Shown here piece by piece: positions 17,691-26,491 of a stretch of 64,000 nt of DNA. The position numbers and the translations under genes are program-made. Position 1 is the first letter of the stretch, and every line of letters starts with the position of its first letter. Below the pieces are notes generated by a model. The model worked only from the letters and a program-made list of their open reading frames with translations. It was not told the origin of the DNA and did not search any database. The DNA lies in contig NZ_JACJSC010000001.1 in NCBI RefSeq assembly GCF_014697575.1, positions 806,001 to 870,000 of the forward strand, in the 5' to 3' direction. This stretch comes from Planktothrix sp. FACHB-1365. Its GTDB lineage: Bacteria; Cyanobacteriota; Cyanobacteriia; Cyanobacteriales; Microcoleaceae.

Positions 17691-18488
17691 TTAAACCTTC
17701 GTCGGAATCGGAGGTTGCTCTGTTTTAATCTTGGGGTAGGTACTCGATTTCAGGTAAATTCCTAAAGCCGTTACTATAATAATTAAAACCGTTCCTATTC
17801 CAATCGGACTCGGAACCCAGAACATGGCTTCGAGGTGATTAATTTCTCCGGGTTTGAGTGTCCAAATGACCTGTTTTCCATTAGACTCAACATTGACTAA
17901 CAACGGTTCACTCGATGGGTCAGAAAGACTGACTGGATTGATCACCGTTGCACCCCAAGGCGTTGTTAATACAAATTGCAGTTCTAATAAGTTCCCTGAA
18001 CTGATTAATACGTTATCTGAGGTGGAGAGTAGAGACAGCGATCGCAAATCTAATTCTAAGCTGAGATGATTGCGTAAGGCAAAAATAAAATTATTTTGTT
18101 TAACGTTAAAATTTGAAGAAAATTGAGGAAGTTCGATAGTAGATTGCTTCTTGGATTTTTTAGGTTTAAATTCGGCGGGATTAAAGAATTGATTGAATTT
18201 TTTCTCTAAATCCTGACCATTATAGAAAGGAATTGTCACTAAAATTTCTTGTTTAGAGAGTCGTTTGGTTTTCCCTTTTAACTGTTTAACTTGTTGTTCC
18301 ATCGTAGATATCCATTCATCTACAACGTCATGGCTAAAGCTGGTCAATTGTTCTCCTAATTGAATCTTTTGAACAATTTGACCGTGGGTTTGATCCTGAA
18401 ATTCTACTCCGACATCATATCGAACACAGCCACTTAACAGAAAAATAGCGCAAAAAACAAGGGTTAATTGTTTAATAATTTTGATCAT
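17691..18488 (-). CDS. DUF3153 family lipoprotein
   Basis: A 265-residue membrane-anchored protein. The first 21 residues form a lipoprotein signal with lipobox LLSGC. The body starts VRYDVGVEFQDQTHGQIVQKIQL, the pattern of cyanobacterial DUF3153 proteins. One transmembrane segment lies near residues 230-250 (IGIGTVLIIIVTALGIYL), followed by a short basic cytosolic tail. Function is unknown. It is upstream of scpA on the same strand with a 91-nt gap. Confidence 0.75.
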   Translation of the reverse strand: MIKIIKQLTLVFCAIFLLSGCVRYDVGVEFQDQTHGQIVQKIQLGEQLTSFSHDVVDEWISTMEQQVKQLKGKTKRLSKQEILVTIPFYNGQDLEKKFNQFFNPAEFKPKKSKKQSTIELPQFSSNFNVKQNNFIFALRNHLSLELDLRSLSLLSTSDNVLISSGNLLELQFVLTTPWGATVINPVSLSDPSSEPLLVNVESNGKQVIWTLKPGEINHLEAMFWVPSPIGIGTVLIIIVTALGIYLKSSTYPKIKTEQPPIPTKV

Positions 18489-18777
18489 AATTTTAGCTCC
18501 AGTTATTGTTAAATCCTATTATATAGCGAGTCTTGATCAATTGCGCCAGCGCTAATCCTCTTATTTGTTGGAGTTGTAGGGGAAATTTGAGTAGCAGTTT
18601 TTCGGGCGATCGCATTCACTTAAAGATTCTTAATAATGTTGATTTTTTGATAATCCTGTACTATAGAGGTATAGACTCAATTAAGGCTAAGGGCCCTGAA
18701 TTATTTTTAAATTTCTTCCAGACTATTACTGAGTCAACGGTTGAATGACTAAAATGACGACTTCAGGAGTTGATTTT

Positions 18778-19659
18778 ATGGGGATTACACTCGCGCAATG
18801 GCTACCCGAATATGAAACAGGGGATCACCTTGTTGATGAACAACATCAAAGTCTATTTAGTATCATCAATTCCCTGAATAATGCCATGTTAGAGGGACAG
18901 GGTGAAGCGTTACTCCAAAAAACATTGGAGAGTTTAAAAGACTACACAACTGTTCATTTTGATACTGAAGAAGAATTCATGCTTCGCCACAACTATCCGG
19001 GTTATCAACAACATCAGATTAAGCATGAAGCTCTCAAAACTCAAGTTTTAGAATTTGAACATAAAAATTACAATAACCTATCTCAGTTAACCATTGAAGT
19101 CTCCCATTTTTTAACCGATTGGTTAATTCATCACATCAAAGATGAAGATCGAAAAATGATTAGATTTTGCTGTCACGGCTATTGGTTTAAGCCTCATTCA
19201 GATTCTACTCAGTCCTCCGTTACACTTTCTTCCCAGTTTGAGATTGCCCGTTGGCATTCCAAATATGAAACGGGTTATACTTTGATTGATGATCAACATA
19301 AAAGCCTTTTCCATGCGATTAATGCACTGAATACTGCGATGCTGACAGGACGAGCAGAAGAATTAATCCAACGAACCCTCAAGAGTTTGAGGAATTACAC
19401 AACCATTCATTTCGAGACGGAAGAACAATTTATGCTCCACTATGGCTATCCGGGCTATTCGGAACATAAAGCCAAACATCAACGGCTGCGGGAACAAGTA
19501 GAACAGTTTAATCAACAGGAAAAGACAGAATCTAGTTCAGAACTTAGCATCAATGTCTCTCATTTTTTGACCCATTGGCTGATTGATCATATTAAAGATG
19601 AAGATCAAAAAATGATTATTTTCCTCCGCCAAAAACGACAAAAGGAACTTATTGTATAA
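18778..19659 (+). CDS. Tandem bacteriohemerythrin
   Basis: A 293-residue protein made of two hemerythrin domains (about residues 5-135 and 155-290). Each has the full di-iron ligand set: DEQH or DDQH, HFDTEEEF or HFETEEQF, Q/E-H-x-x-K-H, and LI(H/D)HIKDED. Such proteins bind O2 for storage, delivery or sensing in the cytosol. The ATG at 18778 has CAGGAG 8 nt upstream, better than the in-frame ATGs at 18745 and 18754. The two halves are close in sequence, implying internal duplication. No kinase or receptor domain is attached. Confidence 0.9.
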   Translation: MGITLAQWLPEYETGDHLVDEQHQSLFSIINSLNNAMLEGQGEALLQKTLESLKDYTTVHFDTEEEFMLRHNYPGYQQHQIKHEALKTQVLEFEHKNYNNLSQLTIEVSHFLTDWLIHHIKDEDRKMIRFCCHGYWFKPHSDSTQSSVTLSSQFEIARWHSKYETGYTLIDDQHKSLFHAINALNTAMLTGRAEELIQRTLKSLRNYTTIHFETEEQFMLHYGYPGYSEHKAKHQRLREQVEQFNQQEKTESSSELSINVSHFLTHWLIDHIKDEDQKMIIFLRQKRQKELIV

Positions 19660-19690
19660 AATCATGCTAATATAGAAATAGTGTCAATTT

Positions 19691-20010
19691 GGGGCTGTGG
19701 CTCAGGTGGATAGAGCAAGCGCCTCCTGAACAATCGGGCACCATGTGGGGAAACCTCGTGAGTGAATGTGGTCAAATTCAAGGAAGCCTAAGTCTGGGAA
19801 CAGATAAGGTAATCTTGAGCCAAGCTTTACCTCTTATGGAGGAAAGAAGGTGCAGAGACTGGTTCTACAGAATAATTGATTTTATTCTTGAGACATAACG
19901 GCCACCACCTACCGGCAGCATCAGCCTAGGGTGAAGGGATAGTCCAGAGAGTGGGGAAACTCACACAAATCTGAAGCGCTAGGTCGGCGGTTCAAGTCCG
20001 CCCAGTCCCG
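19691..20010 (+). tRNA. tRNA-Arg(CCU), interrupted by a group I intron
   Basis: Exon 1 (19691-19727) gives acceptor strand GGGGCTG, D-arm GCTC...GAGC and the anticodon-stem strand AGCGC, then C-T-C-C-T with anticodon CCT at 19725-19727. Exon 2 (19974-20010) gives A-A, stem strand GCGCT, a 5-base variable loop, T-arm GGCGG-TTCAAGT-CCGCC and acceptor CAGTCCC plus discriminator G. Joined, the tRNA is 74 nt with a normal 7-base anticodon loop (CTCCTAA). CCA is not encoded. It reads AGG codons. Confidence 0.92.
19728..19973 (+). ncRNA. Group I intron in tRNA-Arg(CCU)
   Basis: A 246-nt insertion directly after T36 of the anticodon. It follows group I rules: the 5' exon ends in U and the intron ends in G (19973). 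Core elements can be placed: P (AATTCAAGGAA, near 19775-19785), Q (AATCTTGAGCCAAG, 19811-19824; TTCAAG and CTTGAG form P4), R (TGCAGAGACT, 19851-19860) and S (AGGGATAGTCC, near 19935-19945; GACT and AGTC form P7 with the guanosine site). No homing-endonuclease ORF is present. The position matches the tRNA-Arg(CCU) introns known from alphaproteobacteria such as Agrobacterium. Confidence 0.88.
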
Positions 20011-20118
20011 TTTAATACATTTCAATCATCAAGAGCCGAGAGCAAGCTGAGACTATCCAATGAATCAGCCTAAAGGTTGTAAGTAGAAATACTCGATCCA
20101 GATTTTTGAAATAAAGCT

Positions 20119-20132
20119 GTAGCTTACGTTAC
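20119..20132 (+). promoter_or_regulatory. NtcA-type binding site upstream of the PirA-like ORF
   Basis: GTAGCTTACGTTAC fits the NtcA consensus GTA-N8-TAC exactly. It lies 51 nt before a perfect TATAAT (20184-20189), so its centre is about 70 nt upstream of the expected transcription start. That is further than the -41.5 of classic NtcA-activated promoters, so activation from this position is uncertain. Confidence 0.5.
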
Positions 20133-20183
20133 AAAATTTTAAGATTTTGCAGCAATGTCATCCAAATTTTGCGAAAGGGGGGA

Positions 20184-20189
20184 TATAAT
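20184..20189 (+). promoter_or_regulatory. -10 box of the PirA-like ORF
   Basis: A perfect TATAAT 37 nt before the ATG at 20226. No convincing -35 hexamer is found at 16-18 nt, which agrees with an activator-assisted promoter using the NtcA-type site upstream. Confidence 0.45.
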
Positions 20190-20225
20190 AGAGGAGTAAG
20201 CACAAAAGATTATTAAAAAAAGTCC

Positions 20226-20381
20226 ATGTTGAACAAAAACTCACGCAGAAATTCCGTTAAACTCTCCGATGTCCACCGGGCTAACATCCAAAAAAGATTA
20301 GAACATCGTCTGGAAGTTGCTAGAACCAATGGAGATGAAAATCTGATCCGTCTTCTCGAAGCCGAAATGCGCCAAATTTAG
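20226..20381 (+). CDS. Small protein, probable PirA (PII-interacting regulator of arginine synthesis)
   Basis: A 51-codon ORF. It is strongly basic at the N-terminus (MLNKNSRRNSVKLS) and continues as an amphipathic helix with DVHRANIQKRLEHRLEVART and a NLIRLLEAEM end. Small size, Arg/Lys-rich start and helical end resemble PirA of Synechocystis (ssr0692, 51 residues), which binds the PII protein GlnB and so relieves activation of N-acetylglutamate kinase. The nitrogen-control box upstream supports this, since pirA is a member of the NtcA regulon. I matched it from memory, so treat the name as a strong hypothesis. Confidence 0.55.
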   Translation: MLNKNSRRNSVKLSDVHRANIQKRLEHRLEVARTNGDENLIRLLEAEMRQI

Positions 20382-20529
20382 AAAGATCTTCTGTCAAACA
20401 ATACCTGCATTCAGCTAGGCAGTGGTGAAACCCAGTCGTGTTAACCTTAGTCCTAGAAGAATATATGATTAAAAATTTCCCCAAAGCCTGGTTGAATCAA
20501 CATCACCAGGCTTTATAGTGGCTTTCTAA

Positions 20530-21906
20530 TTAACGACCCCCGACCACTACATTTTTGATCCGAACATGAGGCCCCCCAACACTGACAGGTAAGGGCATTT
20601 GTCCCCCTTTCCCACAGCCGCCATTGGTGTAAAGCAAGTCATTTCCTATCCCTTCAATATCTTTGAGGGTTTGAAACACATTGCCACTGAGGGTAACATC
20701 ACTCACGGGTTCAGCGATTTCACCGTTGCGGATCATATAGCCTTCGGCGGCGGCGAAGGTAAACATTTCCCCGTTGGTTTGCCCTCCCAACATTCTAACG
20801 GCATAAACCCCTTCTTCAATATCCTTAATGATTTCTTCAAACGTGCGATCGCCCGCTTCAATCGCCGTATTGGTCATTCGCACAATCGGAGGATAGGTTG
20901 CACTTAACGCTCTAGCATTTCCTGTTGGCTTTTCTTTCATTTTTCCGGCCGTTTCCAAATTATGCAACCGTTGAGTTAGTATTCCATCTTTAATTAAATA
21001 TTTGCGTTGAGCTTGAACCCCTTCATCATCATAACAAATTGAACCGGGAAGGTCAGGAATGGTGGCGTCATCAACCACCGTTAATTGTTCAATTCCCATC
21101 GGTTTTCCCAATTCTAATAATTCCTGCATTCGGGGATTTTCATAGACAAAATCCGCTTCTGATAAATGACCAAAGGCTTCATGAATAAACACCCCAGCTA
21201 AATAGGGATCTAAAACAACGGTATATTGACCCCCTTTAACCGATTTCGCTTCTAACTGCCGAATCGCCCGTTCTGCTGCACTTTGCACCCGTTCTTCAAT
21301 GCCCTGAAGCACGTTATAATCACACCGAGAGGCAACGGATTCAAATCCTTGACGAATAATGCCCCCTTCTCCTCTAGCAACCGCCCCAAATCTACCATTA
21401 ACATCTAACCGTTCTTGGGTGATACAACTTCCTAGGGAATTAACAAAATAAGTCTGACTAAATTGATCGGTATAACTTACAGTGGTTGTTTGAATTCGAG
21501 GATCAAAATCTAACAGCAATTGGTTATAATTTTCAATCAGTTGACGTTTTTCTTGGAGCGAAATTCCCCTGGGATCACGTTTCAATTCCACATTAACTTG
21601 ATCAATAATTCCTTCAACAAGGGCGAGTTCGGTGGTTTCTTCCCCGACTAAATGAGCTTGAGAAATGGCTTCCTCAACACGGTTATTTAACTCATCTAAA
21701 CCATTAAAAGTCACAAAACTCCATCCTCCCTTCTGGCAAGCTCGAATTCCTCCAGCCAGGGAAAAATTGCGGTTCACGGCATCGATTTGGGAACCTCGAT
21801 AGGCGATAGCCGTTGATTCACTTTGTTGTAACCGAATTTCTAGGTAATCCACCTGATTTTGGTAGATTGCCATCGTTGTCAGTAGCCGATCTTGAATTAA
21901 ATCCAC
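20530..21906 (-). CDS. tldD: TldD/PmbA family metalloprotease subunit
   Basis: A 458-residue TldD-type protein. TldD with its partner TldE/PmbA forms a zinc protease that degrades unfolded peptides and matures some RiPPs. The zinc motif HEAFGHLSEAD (H-E-x-x-x-H) is intact near residue 242, which marks the catalytic TldD subunit. The C-terminus has the conserved CGKGGQMPLPVSVGGPH block. GTG at 21906 is the longest start; ATG at 21870 is possible. It lies downstream of sigF with a 106-nt gap. No tldE is in the window. Confidence 0.9.
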   Translation of the reverse strand: MDLIQDRLLTTMAIYQNQVDYLEIRLQQSESTAIAYRGSQIDAVNRNFSLAGGIRACQKGGWSFVTFNGLDELNNRVEEAISQAHLVGEETTELALVEGIIDQVNVELKRDPRGISLQEKRQLIENYNQLLLDFDPRIQTTTVSYTDQFSQTYFVNSLGSCITQERLDVNGRFGAVARGEGGIIRQGFESVASRCDYNVLQGIEERVQSAAERAIRQLEAKSVKGGQYTVVLDPYLAGVFIHEAFGHLSEADFVYENPRMQELLELGKPMGIEQLTVVDDATIPDLPGSICYDDEGVQAQRKYLIKDGILTQRLHNLETAGKMKEKPTGNARALSATYPPIVRMTNTAIEAGDRTFEEIIKDIEEGVYAVRMLGGQTNGEMFTFAAAEGYMIRNGEIAEPVSDVTLSGNVFQTLKDIEGIGNDLLYTNGGCGKGGQMPLPVSVGGPHVRIKNVVVGGR

Positions 21907-22012
21907 AAGCCCAATCCCTTTTAACAGTTATGCCCCAATTCAAATCAGGGTGTCTTTATTTTAGTGTTTCTGAAATTTTAGGGATGGGAAGACTCGGAGC
22001 ATCAGGACTGGG

Positions 22013-22786
22013 CTACTCGCCACCCGCCATGAGTTTTTGTAAGGAACTTAAGCCTTTTTTCACCCGACGAGAAACCGTGACGGAACTAATTCCCAAACGT
22101 TCTGCGGTTTCTTTTTGGGTGAAATCATAGAGGAATACAAATTCCAACACTTTTCGGGTTCCGTCTTCTAATTTAGCTAAAGCTTGTTGTAACCGAATTT
22201 GATCTTCTTGAGCTAACTGAAAACTACGATAGCGACTATCGGGAACTAATTCCCCTAAACAAGTTGTCCCTTCTTCTTCATCTTGAATGGGAGCATCTAA
22301 ACTGAGTAAAGAACGATTGCGGTTAGCCAGTTTAACTTCGTTCCATTCTGCTACCGAAATCCTCAATACTTCGGCGACTTCGGCATCGGTGGGGGGCCGT
22401 TTCAGTTCTACATGGAGTTGTTGAATCACCTTCAAGGATTGCCGTTGCAGAGTCAACCATTGACGGGGAACTCGAACCGAGGGGCTTTTGTCTCTTAAGT
22501 AGTGTTGAATTTCACCCCGAATATAGGGAATTGCAAAGGAACTAAAGGCATGACCTTTAGACAAATCAAATCTTTCTATGGCCCGAATCAAGCCGATGCA
22601 CCCGACCTGAAGTAAGTCTTCATAACTTTCGGTACACTGGTTTACCCAATGGTGTACCTCCTTACGCACTAATCCAATATTTAACTGGACAATCCGGTTA
22701 CGGACATCCTTAGAAGGAAACTGTTGATATTGGCGTAACAGTTCCAAACTTTCGCTTCTGGGATAGTTGATGACTTGAGTAGGCAT
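22013..22786 (-). CDS. sigF: Group 3 sigma-70 family factor, SigF-like
   Basis: A 257-residue sigma factor with region 2 (RFDLSKGHAFSSFAIPYIRGEIQHYLRD), a region 3 (RVPRQWLTLQRQS...PPTDAEVAEVL) and region 4 with a helix-turn-helix (FTQKETAERLGISSVTVSRRVKKGL). The absence of regions 1.1 and 1.2 and the length place it in group 3. The closest cyanobacterial member I know is SigF, which in Synechocystis controls pilus genes and motility. No anti-sigma gene is adjacent. The ATG is at 22786, and AGGATC in the preceding stretch may serve as the ribosome binding site. Confidence 0.85.
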   Translation of the reverse strand: MPTQVINYPRSESLELLRQYQQFPSKDVRNRIVQLNIGLVRKEVHHWVNQCTESYEDLLQVGCIGLIRAIERFDLSKGHAFSSFAIPYIRGEIQHYLRDKSPSVRVPRQWLTLQRQSLKVIQQLHVELKRPPTDAEVAEVLRISVAEWNEVKLANRNRSLLSLDAPIQDEEEGTTCLGELVPDSRYRSFQLAQEDQIRLQQALAKLEDGTRKVLEFVFLYDFTQKETAERLGISSVTVSRRVKKGLSSLQKLMAGGE

Positions 22787-23309
22787 GACAAGATCCTGCG
22801 TTGGTAGGGCTGGCTAATGAGTTCAGTATCAATCTTGACCACACTCGGCTTAATATGGGAAGTGAGGTTAGAGGGGAGTACCTGGGAAAGACAGAACGCT
22901 TAACCTAGATACTACAGTCAATATGGGGTCGAGGCTGTGCACTAAACGAGGACTTTGGGGAAGTACCCTGGAAGCCTAGCTTGAATCAATTTATACAGAT
23001 TAAGGGCAACAATATACTATTTTAGCTCTACTTCTGGGGTTGACACAAGATTTTTATACAAATTAATGGATTGACTTAATCGTCAATAGACCCTCTAACC
23101 AAGACTCCTGATTCAGGAAAGCTGATCAGAGCGGAGTTTAGGGTCTGGGTGTCGGAAGATAGAGGGTTAAACCGTTACCCCTGACCCGTTAACCGTCAAG
23201 CCATTGTCAAGGGATGGTCAACGATGAACGGGAAATAGATAACCGTCAATCCCCCTGTCTTCCAACCTCAAAGTCTCTCATGAAGAGATCAATTTATGGA
23301 TAGGTTAGC
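22787..23309. other. Intergenic region between sigF and psbO
   Basis: A 523-bp gap. Its right half has low-complexity spacer sequence with variants of GTTAACCGTCAA and TTGACGGTTA in both orientations, similar to the spacer at about 2360-2390. A perfect TTGACA at 23040-23045 has no -10 box at proper spacing. A 28-codon frame at 22816 has no ribosome binding site. I see no gene. Confidence 0.5.
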
Positions 23310-24146
23310 TTAGACGGCAGATTCAATGCGACCATAGAACACACCCCGAACTTTGACAGCCAAGGCTTCTTTGGCACCTAAGTCGTCATCAGAAGGCTGT
23401 TCACTTTCAAAAATGCCAGCAACTTCTCCAGTTTCGCCGTCAATTTTAGAAACTTGTAAGGAAATACGACCCGCTTTGACCTTTGTATCCGCCAACTTGA
23501 CATTAGCCGATGTTAAACCTTCTTCATCGGCGGTTGCGGGTAAAGCCACAGCATTATCATAGCCAGAAGCCACCCCACGAGCTTTGGGATCTAAGAAGTT
23601 AGCGCCTCGATAGGAGGGAACGTTAAAAGCTCCACTTAAATCCGTAGAGGTATTGATACTGCTGACTGCATTTTTAGAGCTTGCGACTAAGCCTTTAACG
23701 GTAAACAGGAAAGGAACTTCCTCACCACCGGGTAATAAAACCGTAATGGGTTGGAAATCAATTCCATCTTTTTCTTGAAAGGTTAGTTTTCCATCGGAAC
23801 CAATCAGAAGATTACCACTGATTTGATCTAAGCTATAAGTGAAACGAGTTAAAAGACGACCCGGAACAAATTCAGCTTCTTTGCGTTTATTGCTGGGTTC
23901 TTCTTTCACAAAATAGTTGGTGGGTTGCAGACACAGACCACTCAGACTATAGGATTTCTTCGGATCAAGAGGAATAGAACCTCGTGCTGTTTCCGGTAAG
24001 GTCGGACAGTTTACAGCTAATCCTGTATTTCTAATATCATCATAGGTCAGTAACTTAGGATCTTTGGCTTGTGGGCCATCAGAACAAGCGGTGATTACAG
24101 TTAAACAGATTGCTAACAGTGCAGCAACCAAAGCGCGATATCTCAT
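23310..24146 (-). CDS. psbO: Photosystem II manganese-stabilising protein PsbO
   Basis: A 278-residue precursor of the extrinsic 33-kDa subunit that stabilises the Mn4CaO5 cluster on the lumenal side of photosystem II. A signal peptide (MRYRALVAALLAICLTVITAC) precedes the mature start, and its end fits a lipobox, as in several cyanobacterial PsbO proteins. Family blocks follow: LTYDDIRNTGLA, the disulfide-forming CPTL and LCLQP pair, GGEEVPFLFTVKG, and the C-terminal VAGIFESEQPSDDDLG. GAGG at 7 nt supports the ATG at 24146, not the longer frame to 24224. Confidence 0.96.
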   Translation of the reverse strand: MRYRALVAALLAICLTVITACSDGPQAKDPKLLTYDDIRNTGLAVNCPTLPETARGSIPLDPKKSYSLSGLCLQPTNYFVKEEPSNKRKEAEFVPGRLLTRFTYSLDQISGNLLIGSDGKLTFQEKDGIDFQPITVLLPGGEEVPFLFTVKGLVASSKNAVSSINTSTDLSGAFNVPSYRGANFLDPKARGVASGYDNAVALPATADEEGLTSANVKLADTKVKAGRISLQVSKIDGETGEVAGIFESEQPSDDDLGAKEALAVKVRGVFYGRIESAV

Positions 24147-24550
24147 TGTCAACCTCAATATCCAAAATTGATATGTGAAATTAGGATTGTGGCGTTGAAA
24201 TCGTTTTCGGCGACAAAGCCACAAATGGGAACACTTCTAGGGGTGCGTTCTCAAACTCCTCGGTCTAAAGACATAAGGACTTTTGCTTCAACGGGGTTAG
24301 TCACGTTGAATCAGGGAGCTATTGGGTAGCTGAAACATAACCCAATAGAGATTTTACACGGCTTGTGACTCTTTTTTTTACCACAAGTACAAATTCGTTC
24401 ACTCGCAAGCAAAAGCGCGGTGGAATCTGGGGGGAAGAAGACGGGAGACAGGGAACAGGAGATCAGTTAAACTACTTAAGTTGATTTGGCGATCGCAATC
24501 TTGAAGTGGGGGTCTGCCAATTTATGGAGAGAAGAACGTTTTAATTGATT
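24147..24550. other. psbO upstream region
   Basis: A 404-bp divergent gap between psbO (minus) and a small plus-strand gene. It contains a 9-bp perfect stem with a 12-nt loop (CTATTGGGT at 24319-24327, ACCCAATAG at 24340-24348). This hairpin would lie in or near the psbO promoter or leader. A run of eight T follows on the plus strand near 24371. I cannot assign promoter hexamers with confidence. Confidence 0.45.
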
Positions 24551-24898
24551 ATGGATAGTCACACTCAATTGGATTTATCAGCGTCGTTAACTCAGCTTGA
24601 ATCCTTAGCGGATGAGGTTTGGACATTGGCGAAAACGGCGGAAGGAAATAGTCTGGAGCTTTTGGCGATACTCAGAATTTTAGAACAGTTACACCAAGAC
24701 ATTCGAGATAGTCTGTTTCAACAATCTTTACCCGATAATCGTCAGCAACTTTATCATTTATTGCGAGAGATTGAATCCCAAGGCGGGTGGCCTTATATTC
24801 CCCGCAGTTCTCTCAAATCTGTTATGGAACACTTACAGAAGGAGTCTCCCGTCATGGATTTAGAGGAAGTATCTGGACAAGAGGAAATTCAGGGATAG
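24551..24898 (+). CDS. Conserved hypothetical protein
   Basis: A 115-residue acidic, helical protein without membrane segments. It has LEQLHQDIRDSLFQQSLPDNR and GGWPYIPRSSLKSVMEHL, the second looking like a conserved C-terminal motif. I start it at the ATG at 24551, two codons inside the longest frame (TTG at 24545); neither has a good ribosome binding site. I recall similar proteins of unknown function in cyanobacteria but no domain name. It is convergent with the RTX gene, 22 nt away. Confidence 0.55.
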   Translation: MDSHTQLDLSASLTQLESLADEVWTLAKTAEGNSLELLAILRILEQLHQDIRDSLFQQSLPDNRQQLYHLLREIESQGGWPYIPRSSLKSVMEHLQKESPVMDLEEVSGQEEIQG

Positions 24899-24920
24899 GC
24901 TGGGGAAAGAGGGGGTGAGT

Positions 24921-25652
24921 TTACAAGAAATTGAGGGAGTTGGCGGCGAGAAAAACGCCATCTAATGCAAAGTCATCAACATTTAAAACTACAGCCAAGA
25001 TTTCCTGAGTTTGAACGAGGACAATCACGGTATCGTTCACTAAACCATCGCCTTCATAATCCATTAATTGTTGATAGTTTAAATCAGCATTGGTTAGCCC
25101 ATCTGTTAATGCAATTTTATCATTTTGGCTAAACCATTCAAAGTCGGCAATCACATCAACTTGCTGTGGGTTGGAGTTGGCTTCATCGGTTCTGAGAATA
25201 AAAATATCACCGCCTTCTCCTCCTGTTAAGGTATCAATTCCTAAATCCCCCGATAGAATATCTTTCCCCGCTTGACCGAAAATTTGATCGTCTCCTTTAC
25301 CCCCATATAATTGATCATTTCCGTTTCCACCATCCATGAAATCATTGTCCATATCTCCTCGGAGAAAATCATCTCCGGCTTCTCCAAAAATCTGATCATT
25401 TTGTTGACCACCAAAGACTTGATCATTTCCCTCTCCGCCATAAACGCTATCTTGACCTTGATTAGCAAAGATATTTTCATGATCGATACTTCCGGTAATT
25501 TGATCGTCTCCGGCTAAACTCCAAAGTCCATCGGGATAGTCTGTTAGTTCTCCTTGAAATAAGGTAATATATTCGGAGGTATCACTTGCTAATAATCGCA
25601 AGGAACCATCGGGGTCAGGAATTAATTGAACTGGGGAAGAAAGTGAGATCAT
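24921..25652 (-). CDS. RTX-type calcium-binding repeat protein
   Basis: A 243-residue protein with about eight glycine-aspartate nonapeptide repeats (GGxGxDxxx; for example YGGEGNDQVFGG and GGNGNDQLYGG) between residues 45 and 150. These form a calcium-binding parallel beta-roll. The C-terminal 90 residues contain DVIADFEWFSQNDKI, the usual block of type I-secreted RTX proteins, and no N-terminal signal is present, which fits C-terminal signal secretion. No ABC exporter gene is next to it. The role is probably surface or extracellular; the exact function is unknown. Confidence 0.85.
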   Translation of the reverse strand: MISLSSPVQLIPDPDGSLRLLASDTSEYITLFQGELTDYPDGLWSLAGDDQITGSIDHENIFANQGQDSVYGGEGNDQVFGGQQNDQIFGEAGDDFLRGDMDNDFMDGGNGNDQLYGGKGDDQIFGQAGKDILSGDLGIDTLTGGEGGDIFILRTDEANSNPQQVDVIADFEWFSQNDKIALTDGLTNADLNYQQLMDYEGDGLVNDTVIVLVQTQEILAVVLNVDDFALDGVFLAANSLNFL

Positions 25653-25719
25653 AGAAGTAATATAGAAATTTTATACTAATAAAAATTGAATGTTTTTTAA
25701 CAGGGTTTAAAATCTAATT

Positions 25720-26379
25720 CTACGCAATATTAGGCGTTTTTAATTCTAATAAAACCCTTTCTATCGCTTTCAATAATTGACGAACTTTCGCTAAATCTTT
25801 ATCACCGGGAGAACGTTCAACGCCACTTGAAAGATCAATCCCATCCGGTTTTAACTGTTGTAAGGCGTCCTGAATATTATCAGGGGTTAATCCTCCAGCA
25901 AGAAACCAAGAACAAGGGGGAGAAAATTGTTGTAAACTTTGCCAATCTAAGGTGTGACCCGTACCCCCCAACTGTTGAGGGTGATAGGCATCTAATAAGA
26001 GGGTATCAATACAGTTAAAATAGTTTTGGGTTTGGAGTAATGTTGCTTGAGATTGAATGCGGAATGCTTTGATTAATTCTATTTGGGGTAATATTTGACG
26101 TAAGCGATCGCAAAAATCCGGGGATTCATGACCATGAAGTTGTACACCCGTTAATCCCGTTTCTATCACGGTTTGATGAATTTGCTCTAAACTGGCATTG
26201 GCAAAAACCCCAATCGTTTGAACAGCGTTCGGTAAATCCTTTAAAATATTGCGAATTTGTGCGGATGTGACATAACGAGGGGAAGAAGGCACACAGATAA
26301 ACCCTAACACAGTAACACCCAGTTGAGCGATCGCATACCCTTGATCCGGTTGGGTAATTCCACAAATTTTAATTCGCAT
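25720..26379 (-). CDS. trpF: Phosphoribosylanthranilate isomerase
   Basis: A 219-residue TIM-barrel enzyme of tryptophan synthesis that isomerises N-(5-phosphoribosyl)anthranilate to CdRP. It has the family start MRIKICGIT with the catalytic Cys, GVFAN, VQLHGHE, the catalytic Asp in LLLDAY near residue 127, and LAGGLTPDN plus DLSSGVE at the phosphate site. Length is normal. It stands alone from other trp genes, which is usual in cyanobacteria. Confidence 0.95.
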   Translation of the reverse strand: MRIKICGITQPDQGYAIAQLGVTVLGFICVPSSPRYVTSAQIRNILKDLPNAVQTIGVFANASLEQIHQTVIETGLTGVQLHGHESPDFCDRLRQILPQIELIKAFRIQSQATLLQTQNYFNCIDTLLLDAYHPQQLGGTGHTLDWQSLQQFSPPCSWFLAGGLTPDNIQDALQQLKPDGIDLSSGVERSPGDKDLAKVRQLLKAIERVLLELKTPNIA

Positions 26380-26491
26380 TCATCCTTTTCCTATTGAGTT
26401 TACGGTCTGATTCCTGGTGGCAATTCGTATCAAAATTTTACATGAAATATTAACTTTTTCAACAAATTAGACGTTTTTACAATCAGATTTC

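Noticed and set aside
19689-19898. Plus-strand frame of 69 codons
   Set aside because: It lies across the tRNA-Arg exon and the group I intron; an RNA gene explains the sequence.
20011-20100. AGCCGAGAGCAAGCTGAGACT as a second group II domain V or intron core
   Set aside because: The strand that should pair with the AGC triad is missing, and no second hairpin follows.
22816-22902. 28-codon frame upstream of sigF on the plus strand
   Set aside because: No ribosome binding site, and ordinary for chance in a 500-bp gap.
23040-23060. TTGACA followed by TATACA as a plus-strand promoter
   Set aside because: The spacing is only 9 bp and no gene follows on that strand.
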